Below, piece by piece: positions 1 through 10,700 of a stretch of DNA of 64,000 nt; the first letter of the stretch is position 1, and each line of letters opens with the position of its first letter. Below the pieces are notes generated by a model. It was not told the origin of the DNA, did not search any database, and was given only the letters and a program-made list of their open reading frames with translations. Source of the stretch: Apricaphanius iberus (Eukaryota; Chordata; Actinopteri; Cyprinodontiformes; Aphaniidae); NCBI GenBank assembly GCA_028564705.1, contig JAPXFQ010000494.1, positions 2,976,001 through 3,040,000 on the forward strand, in the 5' to 3' direction. A program made the translations under genes and the position numbers.

Positions 1-2112
1 GGGATTTCATAGGAAATATATTTCCGTCTTATAATCACAAATGTTAGCATGTAGACTCTGCAACAATCTATCAATAGCCAAAGTAGTGTATGTTTAACAC
101 TAGGTTGAGACATATTCAACACATATCAAGGTACTTTGCAGTTAGCGCTCACAGTTAAGCCAAGTTGTGCGTAATTTTGCTAATTTAAATACCAAATAGC
201 TAAGTATCAATTTTAGCTGAATTTATAATCTGACAGGAGACAAATGCACATAATGTTTTCAAAATATCTGTAAGAAAATTTGGGCAGTAAAGCTTGGTAG
301 AGGATATGTGATGCTGTGGGCCTGTTCATCTTCCAACTGTTGCGCAGAACCTTACGAGTGTGCTGCATCATTAACCTTTTGAAATATCAAGATGTTTTTA
401 ATAAAAATAAATCACACAGCCGTAAAAACAGAGAAATGGAGAAAAAAAAACTTTTTTCCATAACCAACCCATTCCCCAGAGTGTTAAAGTCCAATAGAAA
501 ATATGTGGGCTGAACTGAAAAAAATACAGGGCCCGGATTCTGGACAATCTAGACAACAGACTGTTCAAATGTCCATTTGTTCTAATCTCAAGGCTTGTAA
601 AATGATACAAGAGAACACAAAGGACTGTCCTTTTTGACAAAGTTTAGTTTTAAAAAAATGAGGAGAAATTGTACAAATTATCAATAGTAGGTATTAAAAA
701 TTGTACCTCCAGTGATTTTGTTAAAATTGAATATTTCATGAAATTATGATTAAATGTATTCAAGTTAAGGGTTTGATGTTATGATGCTGCAAGAGGAGAA
801 TAATTTAATATTTACCACAGAGGAAATAAATTAGTTTCTGTATATCCAGGCATGTTTAGTTGACAAGCTAGAAGACTAATGAATTACTACATTGTTTACC
901 ACGTTTTTTCCAACAGTCTAAAATGGGATTGATTAACTTTTAGTGACAGATACAGCCTGAAGGAGAACCTTCCAAGATTGGTATAAACGTAGAGTCTTGC
1001 CTTGCTCACATATTTTTGAGGCAAATTTGATGGCTGGCCATGCATGGCCGCACAGCCCAGCACTTCCTAAGATCCTGTTTGTAACTGTCTCTAGAACAAG
1101 AGCCCAGGGGAGGAGCCTGCTTAAACTCACTCACCTTCACCGCTGGCATTGGATGCATCTCTGTACACAGCAGGCATCTTACATGCACTCAAGCACACAA
1201 ACACCAAGAGAAGTGTGCATGTTAAAAAATTTTCAGCATACACAATCTTGTCACACAGGCTGAGTGCAAAAACAGCACAGGGTCAGCACATCACATGGAG
1301 GCCGCTGCAGAAATGAACAGTTTTCCTCAAAGGACCTGTGTCAAATGGGCATGCATGGAAAAGCACAAAAAGCACTTTGCCCCTGCATACATATCTGATG
1401 CAGGACAGCCCAAGTATCCTAAATCTTCCTCCTACCAACAGCCAATAAAGTCACCTTCAAATATTACCAGCTACTATTTGGTGACATGTCACTTCTATAG
1501 ATATGCAACTGGCGATAACTAAGGCAAAAGCAAATCTGGGGTTTAAGTGTGGTCAGAGATAAAACATAAAGCAGGGGGCGCTGTGTAGACAGCCAAATAC
1601 TGGTAGTGAGGGTGATCAGGCGGGCTCAGGAAACGATGATGAAGTGCAGCATTAGTGTAGTGATTAACTCCTTTCCTTGCTCTTCCTCCTCTCGTTCAGT
1701 CCCATTTCCTCCCACTGTGAGAAAGGAGGGGAGCATCTGATCAGTGTGTGTGAGATTCCCTTGACACACCGTCCATCTGTGAGTATGAGCTGGCAAGCCA
1801 GCATGCCTTCTTCACCAACATTCTGCTGAGATGCCATCTCAATGCCTCCCCATTATAAAACCTTTCTTCTCAGTCTCTCAGAATAGAGCCTAAACTTTGA
1901 GAAGATGTGTCCCATTTAGAATCACATGATGCTTACCAGGGTAAAGCTGTGAAGTTCTGGCTATACTAATCCAATAATATAAATTTTCTTGGGACTGATG
2001 TAAACATGGTCAAGACTGAAACTAATATTTCTACATTTCACTGCTCCTCTGAGGTTTACAGCTTACACCCAATCAAACGTTGTGGTAGAGAATAGTTAAA
2101 CTATATATTTTT
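1..2112. other. Unassigned AT-rich non-coding DNA
   Basis: No gene, RNA or recognised repeat was seen here. Short open frames near 1.0-1.5 kb overlap on both strands and show no domain. The only local structure noted is a perfect 14-bp palindrome, ggccatgcatggcc, at 1036-1049. Confidence 0.6.
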
Positions 2113-2307
2113 GGGGCGACAGAGACTCAGATGGGTGAAACTCATCCTGTAACCAGAGGGTTGCTGGGTGAACACCCGCTTTGTCTGTCTCAGTCTTTGT
2201 GTCCTTTGGTAAGACACTTCACCCCCCTTGCCTACTGGTGGTGGTCAGAGGCCCCGGCGGCACCAATGTTAGGCAGCCTCTCTTCTGTCAGTGTTCCCTC
2301 TCTGGGT
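2113..2307 (+). repeat. tRNA-derived teleost SINE, degraded
   Basis: The block begins ggggcgacagagactcag, which resembles the A-box part of a tRNA-derived SINE head. About 35 bp later comes a decayed B box (gagggttgctgggtgaac, where an intact copy would have GGTTCGA-like sequence). The body then runs through gtaagacacttcaccccc and a tract rich in ctggtggtggtcagag, a pattern I recognise from widespread fish SINEs. The promoter boxes are mutated, so Pol III activity is unlikely. An open frame over this block is incidental. A tRNA gene is excluded because no acceptor-stem pairing or intact T-loop is present. Confidence 0.65.
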
Positions 2308-2644
2308 AAGTACTCATTGATCATCGTCCTAATTTACTTATTCGTGCAAAATGTAGTCGCTGTTGTAGAAGTTAAGTTGTTCTGTGACTTGAGTAATTCA
2401 GTGGCGTCTGGTCTTTGGCGACAAACTGCATATCACCGCTTACACAATTAATTTATTTCTTTATCCAGTCTTGGAGAAACATGCAGTCATGTAGCAGCTT
2501 TAATGATTAAAGTAGAAGCAGCTGTCAGGATAGTCAGGGTGCTGATTGTTGTTTGAGACCCCTGAATCAGAATGCAAATATGCACACTTCATGTTTTGTA
2601 GATAAACATTCTCTAAATAATAAATACATGATCACAAAGACTTC

Positions 2645-2940
2645 CCATGAACTAAATGAGCCTCACAAACTCTGTAAGTTATTGCAGGACTGCAGGATTT
2701 CTTTTGAGCATCCAGGTTTAATCTCGGATTGAAATCTCTTTATTTTTCTGAAGAAAAATAAAATATCAGGCTCTCAACGGGCCGTGCTTTCGACCACACA
2801 ACAGGAGTGAATCATCTCCTCCTCCAAATGTGCAAAAGAATCAAATTATAGGTAAAATACGATGATATCGCCACCCACTACCATGATGCATTGCGAGAAA
2901 AAAATAAACATTGACCTCACAAAAGATCTTATAGAATTGC
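2645..2940 (+). repeat. Dispersed repeat, copy A (partner at 53.3 kb)
   Basis: This stretch aligns with 53265-53512 in the same orientation. Shared blocks in the same order are ctcacaaactctgtaagtt, acgggccgt, aggagtgaatcatct, tcaaattatagg and accatgatgcattgcgaga, followed by a shared ataaacattgac. Indels separate the blocks. Two copies in one window show it is an interspersed repeat. No terminal inverted repeat or TSD was found, so class is unresolved; it may be an internal part of a larger DNA transposon. Confidence 0.6.
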
Positions 2941-3175
2941 TGGTTATTTAACAATTACTGTATAGCACATAATAGTCCATTTTTAAAGATGGAAAACTAT
3001 ATGACCCTGAAGAATATTAGTATTATCAACCAGAGTGAATAAAAAATTGAACAAAAAAAGACTAGTCTTCTCAACTTGCCTTTAAATATGTATTTCAATT
3101 TCCTTTTTTCTGCTAACTCTAACCATAACTAAAGCAGAAATAAAGAGGGAATACAAAATGGACCAGGTGGAACCG

Positions 3176-4948
3176 TTAAAGGGTCTATATCATGCAAAAT
3201 CAAGTGTTTGGAGTTTTCAACCACATGGTAGTGGAATTTCCTCATAAGAAACCCCACCAGAGTGGTTTTTGGCTTAATTCACGCAAGTCTAAGTAATCCT
3301 CTTGAATTCTGCTCTCTGAGCAGCTGCCCCTCCCTCTCCTAGAAATCAACTGAGTGTTCAACAAGTGACATCGCTGGATTAAAGTTGAGTGCTAGAGGTG
3401 TCTACACCGCCCCTACATGCAGAGTGGCTTACCCCTGGTACATTTTCAAACACACCCTCGTCCTTCTCCCAGCTAATGGCTACTTCGGCTTTTGGCAGCT
3501 TAAAATACTTTTTTGTTGGACTTTTTACTTTCTCTGTGAAAATGCAAGTTTGGCTGCATGGATTACAGGCTTTTATTCTACATTCATAAAGAAGAGCAGC
3601 TGGATCAAAGAACAAAGACGCCTGATGGACAGAGAAGTAAGTGGCTATATGCTAATGTGAGTTAGCCATTTATCAACAGTTTTGGGAGTAATGCATTACA
3701 AAAGTAATTAGTTAAAGGAAATTATTACTTTTTTCAGTAACTGAGTAATGTAATGCATTACTTACAAAATATGCAGCAATATATTACTAGTTACAATGTC
3801 AGTAACTCAAGTTACAATTGCGTTTTTTTTTTTTATTCTGGCCAACTAATGAAACAGACCAAATCAAGTTGGACACGGTAGAACAACATCCACTTCCGGT
3901 TGCTCAAAACTAAAACATCAGAGAATCAGGACGGCTGAAGAAAAGATCCGTCTACATTTAAACATTATTCACACTGTTTTCCTAACCATCTGCTGTAAGA
4001 CTTTAGCCATCTAATCTTTGTCAACCATCTTTGTGATGAGTAGTTTCAGAACCTTCTTTTGATTCGATTTAACAAACATTACCATGAAATAGAAGGCATG
4101 CAAAGGAGATAGAGATTTAATTTTAATAAAATCGTGTTTAAAATACAGTATTTGTGGTGTGACACTTGTGTAAAATGTACATTGAAGTTACAGTGGTTAG
4201 AAGTCGTGTTAGATATTTAAGATGTTTTGCCAAAAGTAACTTAAAGTAGTATAACTCAGTTACATTGTTAAGACAGTAATATGTAATGCAAACATATTAC
4301 ATTTTTGACATTGTTCCTAGTAATGTGGAATATATCACAATTTCTTTGTAACTTGCCCAACACTGTTTATCAAGCTGCTTATGTGATCTTATAACAGCAT
4401 TGTGTGGTTAATTAATGGATCTGTAGAGTATGTACAGAATGTAGAGTAAACAGGTGCAAACAACAACCATGGCTTTTTTATATACTGGGCTCGAAAGATT
4501 TGTTTTTTGGACACAGCAGTGTTGGTTTGGGCTCTGTCTAAAGCCTGGAGATTTAGCAAACGAAATAGGCTTTATTGACTCAGTTTTTTACAAAAAATTT
4601 AAAATAAACCAAATGTCTGAGCCCCTAATATAACAGAGTGTCATTGTGGTACTCAGAACTTTTCAAAATATATGTGAGAGCTGTTTGTGATGAAGCTTAG
4701 CACAGTTTGTTTAAGTGTGATCTCCTCCCGGCTGTGCAGCGCAGTGGAGCATAGCGTAGCATTGGGGTGCAGGAGGCGGGTTTATAGAGGAACGAGCCAT
4801 TTCACTTCGTTGTCTAACATTAACTACATGATACAAGTTCAATATCAGGACAAATTAATACTGTATAACACCAACATTAACATTTAATCATATGCATTTC
4901 TATCCCAGAAGTTGAAAGCTGTGAAATAGCATGACATAGTCTCTTTAA
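3176..4948. mobile_element. TTAA-bounded (piggyBac-like) non-autonomous element with nested hAT
   Basis: Both ends carry TTAA (3176-3179 and 4945-4948). Inside them the termini are inverted: left agggtctatatcatgc and right, read in reverse complement, agagactatgtcatgc. TTAA target duplication with AGGG-type ends is the hallmark of the piggyBac superfamily. The element would be about 1.07 kb without the hAT element nested at 3677-4365 and its duplicated target. No transposase is visible, so it is non-autonomous or internally deleted. The termini match at most positions rather than exactly, so it is old. Confidence 0.55.
3669..4373. mobile_element. hAT-superfamily non-autonomous element with perfect 8-bp TSD
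   Basis: An exact 8-bp direct repeat tttatcaa lies at 3669-3676 and 4366-4373. The 689-bp interior starts cagttttggg and ends gtaacttgcccaacactg; the reverse complement of that end is cagtgttgggcaagttac, so the termini are inverted repeats. Many internal copies of agtaact / gtaatgcattac are typical of the abundant fish hAT family beginning CAGTGTTGGGCAAGTTAC. An 8-bp TSD with CAGTG-type ends is diagnostic of hAT. No transposase frame is present. It sits inside the TTAA element, so it inserted later. Confidence 0.85.
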
Positions 4949-4957
4949 AAAAACAAC

Positions 4958-5225
4958 AACATCCATCCATCCATTATCTCTACCGCTTATCCTCTAGGGG
5001 TCGCGGGCCAGAGTCGGGGTACATCCTGGACAGGTCACCAGTCCACCGGGCAAGCCACCAGGGCAAACGTAGAGACAGACAGGACAAATAACCATGCAAG
5101 CACACACTTATACCTAAGGAAAATTCTGAGAGACCAAATGACCTAACATGCAGAAAGACCCTGGGGCAGGACTCAAACCTTATTGCTGCAAGACAACACG
5201 CTACTGTGCAGTAAACAATGTGTAC
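4958..5225 (+). repeat. CATCC-type teleost interspersed repeat
   Basis: It starts with an atccatccatccatt run, then taccgcttatcctctagggg, ggtcgcgggc, tacatcctggacaggtcacc and agtccac, and later acctaacatgcagaaagacc and aggactcaaacctt. These blocks, in this order, form the well-known fish repeat whose diverged copies recur here at 40208 and 58197. The middle segment is shortened. The source family is not resolved by eye. Confidence 0.75.
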
Positions 5226-5435
5226 TCAAATATAGTTGTACAGGTAAATATCGGTTTTCCCTATAAACAAACCAAAAAAACGTATTTCTTGTTATCAATT
5301 CCTCTCTTCAGCTTATCTCAAATATTTTCTGCAGGATGTAGATCAGGTCTGAGCTTGTGTAGTGGAGTGGTTAGTGCAGATGCTAAGAAAACAGAGGTAT
5401 TTTTGGTGCCATCCCATGCTTTTTACTTTTAAGCC

Positions 5436-5600
5436 TATAGCAACCCAAATGTACTAAGTTGACTCAACATATTTACATTTAGGTCACTCAACAAAATTCT
5501 TGCTAAGTTGACTCAAATCAGTTGGGTGGAAATTATTTACATTATTTTATTATATTCACCCAGAAAGTTTTTGTGTTTTCTGAGTGTAATGATTTGTAAT
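5436..5600. repeat. Small AT-rich repeat with ctaagttgactcaa units
   Basis: The 14-mer ctaagttgactcaa occurs twice, at 5454-5467 and 5503-5516, with related tcactcaaca between them. The pattern resembles a common fish MITE containing many aagttgactcaa-like words. Boundaries and class are uncertain. Confidence 0.35.
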
Positions 5601-7985
5601 AAACTTTAATGTGACAAGTGATAGCTGCTTTTTATGGCAAAAAGATGGTAAACTGCCTTTAAATTAATGTCTATTATGTATTTTTTGTATTTCTGGGGAT
5701 TTTAGGATGCATGTTTTAAAAATAATAATTTGTTGTTTCTCTTGACGATGATTTAAAGCATTTTCATTTAGAAGCTGGTAAATTAAAAACTTGAATTCTT
5801 GAATTGAATTCACAGAGCTCCTGTCTTTTTTACCGCTAAAAAAAACAATTTGGACCTCTTTAACTCACAATCCAGCAGTAAAAAAGTACAAGGGCAATTC
5901 TTTGCTTATGAAAATTAGGTTTTTATTAGTAGATGTTAATGCTGTTTGAGGCAGATTTATCCCTTTTACACGCTTCACATCATTTCATATAGATTTCAGC
6001 CCCCTCAATAGGTAATGGGAGTGCTGTTGAACAGAGGTCAAAATATCATTCAGGCATGGTTGTCTGGAAAGCACTCAGAAGCTCCTCAGAGATCTCACTC
6101 TTATGCAGACTGAAAATAATGTCTCATGAACTGCACACAGTGGATGCATTTTTATAATAGTTCAATAACATTTTGGCAACATTTCCTCCCAGAATAATTT
6201 GCCTGCTTGTAATTCCATCAAAACTTTGTATCATTGGAGGATTACCCCCTCTGTTCTCTGTTAAAAGGGGATAAAACCCATGAAATAGAGAAGCACTCAC
6301 ACACTGGCAATCAATACTAATCACAACAGCATTTACAATGTTTGTAAGATTTTGTAGACTTTCCCATGTTATAAGCATCATTAAGTACCCTTCAGTAAAG
6401 GTGATTTTTACAGTGGATTGTGTATCTCCTCTTATCTCTACTTCTCCCCTGAGTTCTTATAAATTCTCGACAATTACATGCCAAGGATTTTTTTTTTCAA
6501 GAGTAGAAATTACCCCTGTCTCCTCTTCTTTCTCTCATCCTGGCATCGCTCATCTATTATTCAGTTTTTAATTTGGCTATTTGAGGTTTGTTCCCTCGTT
6601 TGGCGACAAGTAAGCCTCTGCTAAACAGGCACCTTATCCATTACACTAAATCTAGCGCAGAGCAGACAGCATTCTGGAATTGACCATTAGTGGGGTTATT
6701 GATATAACCACCATTCCCTCTCGTCATTATCCCTCTAATTTATCCGTAATTGTATAGCAGCTTTTTGGAGTTATTCTCACCTTGGATTCAAAAAGAACGT
6801 ACCAACACTTTCTGAAACTTGGGGAGGAAAAAAATTTAGAAAAATATAATCCTACAGAAGGGCAGTCAGTGAAACATCCAGATCTTGTTCAGAAGCTTTT
6901 GAATATGTTTACAAAAGTTTCCAAATTGCAGTTGGCTTTTAGTGAGGGTATAACTTCTGCACTTCTGGCCATTGTAGAAAGATGGACCTCTGTCTTTTTC
7001 AGACTGCTATAATCATATGCAATTGTAGTAAAGCAAAATAAAAAAGAGGACATGCCTCTTTACCAGGATCTATGGCTCATTGTATCTTATGTGTCACACG
7101 AGCCAAGGATCAATAGCACTCAATAGTCTATTAATAGGCAAGTCCTGGCTCTGTTCAGACTGTAGCACCAGCCTGTCCACTAGAGCGGCCCATGAAAAGA
7201 AGATGGTGCAATAGAAACCAATTCTCGCTCCTCTGTTAGCAGCGAAAGCCTCTTAATCATCTCAGTTTCCTATTGACTTACCGCTTCTCTCCCTCTTGTT
7301 GAAAGCCCGTCTTAAAGGAATACTTAACCGACCCTCCCTTATCCCCTCCTTGCCACAGAGAAGATGACTCTGCCTATTGGGAAGCTTGGAGGAGAGGTCA
7401 ATGAGGTTTTCCTCAGTTCCACTGTCACATAATTTTGTTTTAGACTGATACATTTAGCTAATTTTTCAAAACTATGCAAAGATTCCTGCATTAGTACCAT
7501 AAGGCATCTCAATGATTACAAAAACAATGAATAAAACACATTTATTACACACTGACCACCACTCTCATTCAGCTCTAATGATAATAAGCTATAACAGGCA
7601 GCTCATGGGCACTTGGACAAGTGCAAGTACATCTTCACTCTAAGTATAAGTGATCCGCCTAATAGACCGCTGAAGTTATGTGACAGCGACACCAAAATAG
7701 CACTCCAGTTGCTCAGTCATGCAGGCAATCAAAGGACACCTGAGCAATATAAAACAAATATTGATATTGATCTGCAGCGTTTAATTTCCTCCCACTTCTG
7801 AAAATGTAGAAAACAACAAACAGAGCTTTGGGACTTTTACTGTTTACCTTCTTGAAGAGATTACAGCATAATTTTGAAGTTTTTTATTGATTAACTTTTC
7901 TGTTTGTTCATGCCTGTCACTTTTGGAGAGCCTTCATTAAAAGATATGATTAACTTTTAAAATAATTGTTTACTTATACTAATTT
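5601..7985. other. Unassigned non-coding DNA
   Basis: No recognisable gene or repeat was seen. Open frames here are short, overlap others on the opposite strand and show no domain. AT-rich and more balanced stretches alternate. Confidence 0.5.
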
Positions 7986-7989
7986 ACTT

Positions 7990-8255
7990 GATAGAAAATC
8001 AATATAATGTCAAATTCCCCAGACAACCTATTACTTCCACATCATCTTTTGTCTGCATGTGCTACTTAGTGGTAAGAACTGGACATGTAATGAGATCTTG
8101 TTTTTGCACAGTTATTCCCCCACAACATGAGCATTGGATTTTTGCAGCTTCTCCAAAGTTACCATTGGCCTCTTGGCTGCTTCTCTGAGCATAATTTTTA
8201 ACATGAGCCAAGATTCTGCGCAGGGCAAGAATACCTGCATTTTCTTTGTAAAAAT
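7990..8255 (-). pseudogene. Tc1/mariner transposase relic
   Basis: Read on the minus strand, about 8185-8125 translates to REAAKRPMVTLEKLQ followed by a short tail and then a stop. This matches the linker between the two DNA-binding helix-turn-helix domains and the catalytic core in fish Tc1-like transposases. Flanking sequence matches more weakly and there is no intact frame, so it is a dead 5' fragment. The outer limits are approximate. Confidence 0.6.
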
Positions 8256-10190
8256 ACCCAAAAAATTACATTTTCAGTGCATACTTGGTACTGGGACCGC
8301 CTAAATAATTGCACAAACTGAAAAAACTCCATAGAAGCTGGACTGAAGTATTTTGAAGCTTTTACAGATATTTTTAAAATATAGTTTGTAAACTCCAGAA
8401 ATGTTTGAATTTTTGTAAGAAACAATAAAAAGTGGATTCTCTTTTTCCCAAGACGTTACTAAAATCTTGTCGCTCTCCTGAGCTTTGTGTATCGCAATTG
8501 CCCAAGAAAGAATGTATGGAAAAATGGATAGAAGCAGTCATTCTTTTTTTTTGTTTTTCTATCATTTTTCCCTCTTCGTTCTTCTGCTATCGTGTGCATG
8601 GCCGGTAGGTGCTGAAGCTAGGAAGAGGAGGTGGTCAGCGTCACATGATCTCCCCTTGGTAGTTGAGCACCACCCCCCTTCTGGGAGATGGGGGCTGTCA
8701 CATTCGTCTTTGTCACAGCGCAGCATGCCACCCATTCATCAGGCCTGCCAGCAATGGCATCCCTTTCCTCCATGTGCCCGGAGAGTGGGCATGTCTGGGC
8801 CTGACTGGTTCCCAAATACATACACAGAGCAAAACACAGACACACTGATGGATTCATTTATTAGGCCTTTCATTACCCAGAGGGCCTATGGTGAATCGCA
8901 ATGCACTAAATGCTGCAGCTTTGCACAGCTATGCTGCTGCCCTCTAGGCCTTCAGCTACCATGGACAGGCTTTCAGAGTACAGACTAATCTTTAGAACTG
9001 TGACTCATTAGACACTGGGAATTATTCATATTACTGACTTAAATGAGAAATATAGACGTTAAAACATTGCCAAAAATGTTCATTTATGCAGATTTTTCTA
9101 ATCTGTAATAAAACAAACCTTCAGAGTATCAAATCATTTAAGAAAAACCAAAACAAAACACTACTCACAGTCTGGCATCCTCTTTTCTTTTTACTGTGAG
9201 TCACGGTAAACAGGCTTTTTTGAACCTCGTTTAAAAAAGGCAAGCCAAGAATCGGTTCTTTTGTCGTGGCAGTCTGCAAATTCCAAAGCTACTGAAGAGA
9301 AACCAACCAACCAAGTAAATGTGTGAGGATAAAGTTCAATACTGCCTGCAAAACTTAGTATTATTGATTGCTCTCCGGATGGTAAATTCAATATAGTCTA
9401 AAGAAGTTAGAATTGTGGATCTACAAGCCAAGCAATTCAATAGTGTTCATCTCATGCAATGGTGAGGATCTGGGGTCTGTCTGATTCAATCCCAGAAGCT
9501 GTGGAGAAGGCTAGCAGGGATGAGAGAGCCAACAAATGCAATACGCTGCAGCTTCAGAGGCTATTTGAGGAGTCAACAAATTTAATAGAGCCACTTTATC
9601 CCCTCGTATGTTCGTACAACTAGATTTAAAGTGTGGAGGTTCCTTCTGTGAATATCTTATGAGCTAAGGAGTTTATCTTACACAAAGTGACGTTTGTGAT
9701 GCATCTTTCAGTGTGTCCAAGACAGGCCTTTGTTTAATTACAAAAAATCCACTACATGTGTTCACCATGCTTGTCAGTATTGAGAGATGCTTACAAAACT
9801 ACTGCACAAAGCAATGTCTGTCATCAGCCGTGCCACAATGGACAACATGTTTTGCTTTACTGCACAATATTAGCAGTACAACTACAAACTTGAATTTATT
9901 ATAGTGGGATTTAATAAGGATACACAAAGAAGTGCATAAACCTAAGGCACAAATTATTCATCATACCCCTGTCAGATTTAAATTCCTTTTTTTTTCCAAA
10001 AAGTTTATGTCTAATAGGGAACCAGACATGCATCTCTTAAAACATAAAAAAAACTATGTATGAGGATCTGTTTATTTATTTACATTTTATTTAAAAATAT
10101 ACAGTTTTTGATATCACAACAATCAAACTATTCGTATAATTGCTAAATAACTTTTTGCATGTATGTCAGTTATGACTTCTTGCTGTATTC
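8256..10190. other. Unassigned DNA with one 167-codon open frame of unknown status
   Basis: The plus frame 8485-8988 (167 codons) has a hydrophobic segment near residues 20-45 ending in GAEA, resembling a signal peptide, then a Cys/Pro-rich remainder. No domain is recognised, the opposite strand also has an open frame, and no splice or promoter evidence was found. I treat it as unproven. The rest (9000-10190) shows nothing recognisable. Confidence 0.3.
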
Positions 10191-10194
10191 TGAC

Positions 10195-10700
10195 GATTCT
10201 TCTTTAGTGATGAGCTCCAGAAGTTGCAATACCTCATTAGCATCACCCTAATCTTTAGTGCTCTCCACAGACTCTTTATCAGATTCAAGTAGTTACTCTG
10301 GAGGAGCTACTTCAAAAACATTTACCTTAGTGTTAGTAAGAATACATTTAAGTAAAATTAGGATCAGTTAAAACCTAAATCTGGCAGGAATATGAATCAT
10401 TTTGGGATCAACTGTACATGATTTAAATAATGTTTTGCAAATAAAAATCAGAAATGCGTGTGCACCACAAAAAAAGAAATAATATCCAGTCAGTTGCAAC
10501 TCATTTTATTATTCCGACATAAAACCACCACACCAAAAAGCCACCACTAACCCTCACCATGGGAATGATATGTTCAAGATGATGTGCAGTGCTCCTTCAC
10601 CACACCACATAGTTAAGTAGCTTTAAAAGTTTAACTTTATGTTCATTGAACAAGAGCAAACTTGTTCCATATGTTTTCTCTGTTCTCTAAATGACTTGTA
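10195..10700 (-). pseudogene. Tc1/mariner transposase relic
   Basis: On the minus strand about 10600-10530 reads TAHHLEHIIPMVRVSGGF, aligning with the conserved segment just after the second catalytic Asp of Tc1 transposases. The plus-strand phrase gctctccacagactctttat near 10260 matches the region further into the catalytic domain. Stops and frameshifts break it throughout. It is a decayed fish Tc1 element; both ends are indistinct. Confidence 0.6.

Noticed and set aside
2113..2200. A functional tRNA gene
   Set aside because: Only degraded A- and B-box-like words are present, without acceptor or T-stem pairing; the extended body is SINE-like.
2131..2451. 106-codon frame over the SINE
   Set aside because: The frame follows the repeat body and continues into unrelated AT-rich sequence, with no protein similarity.
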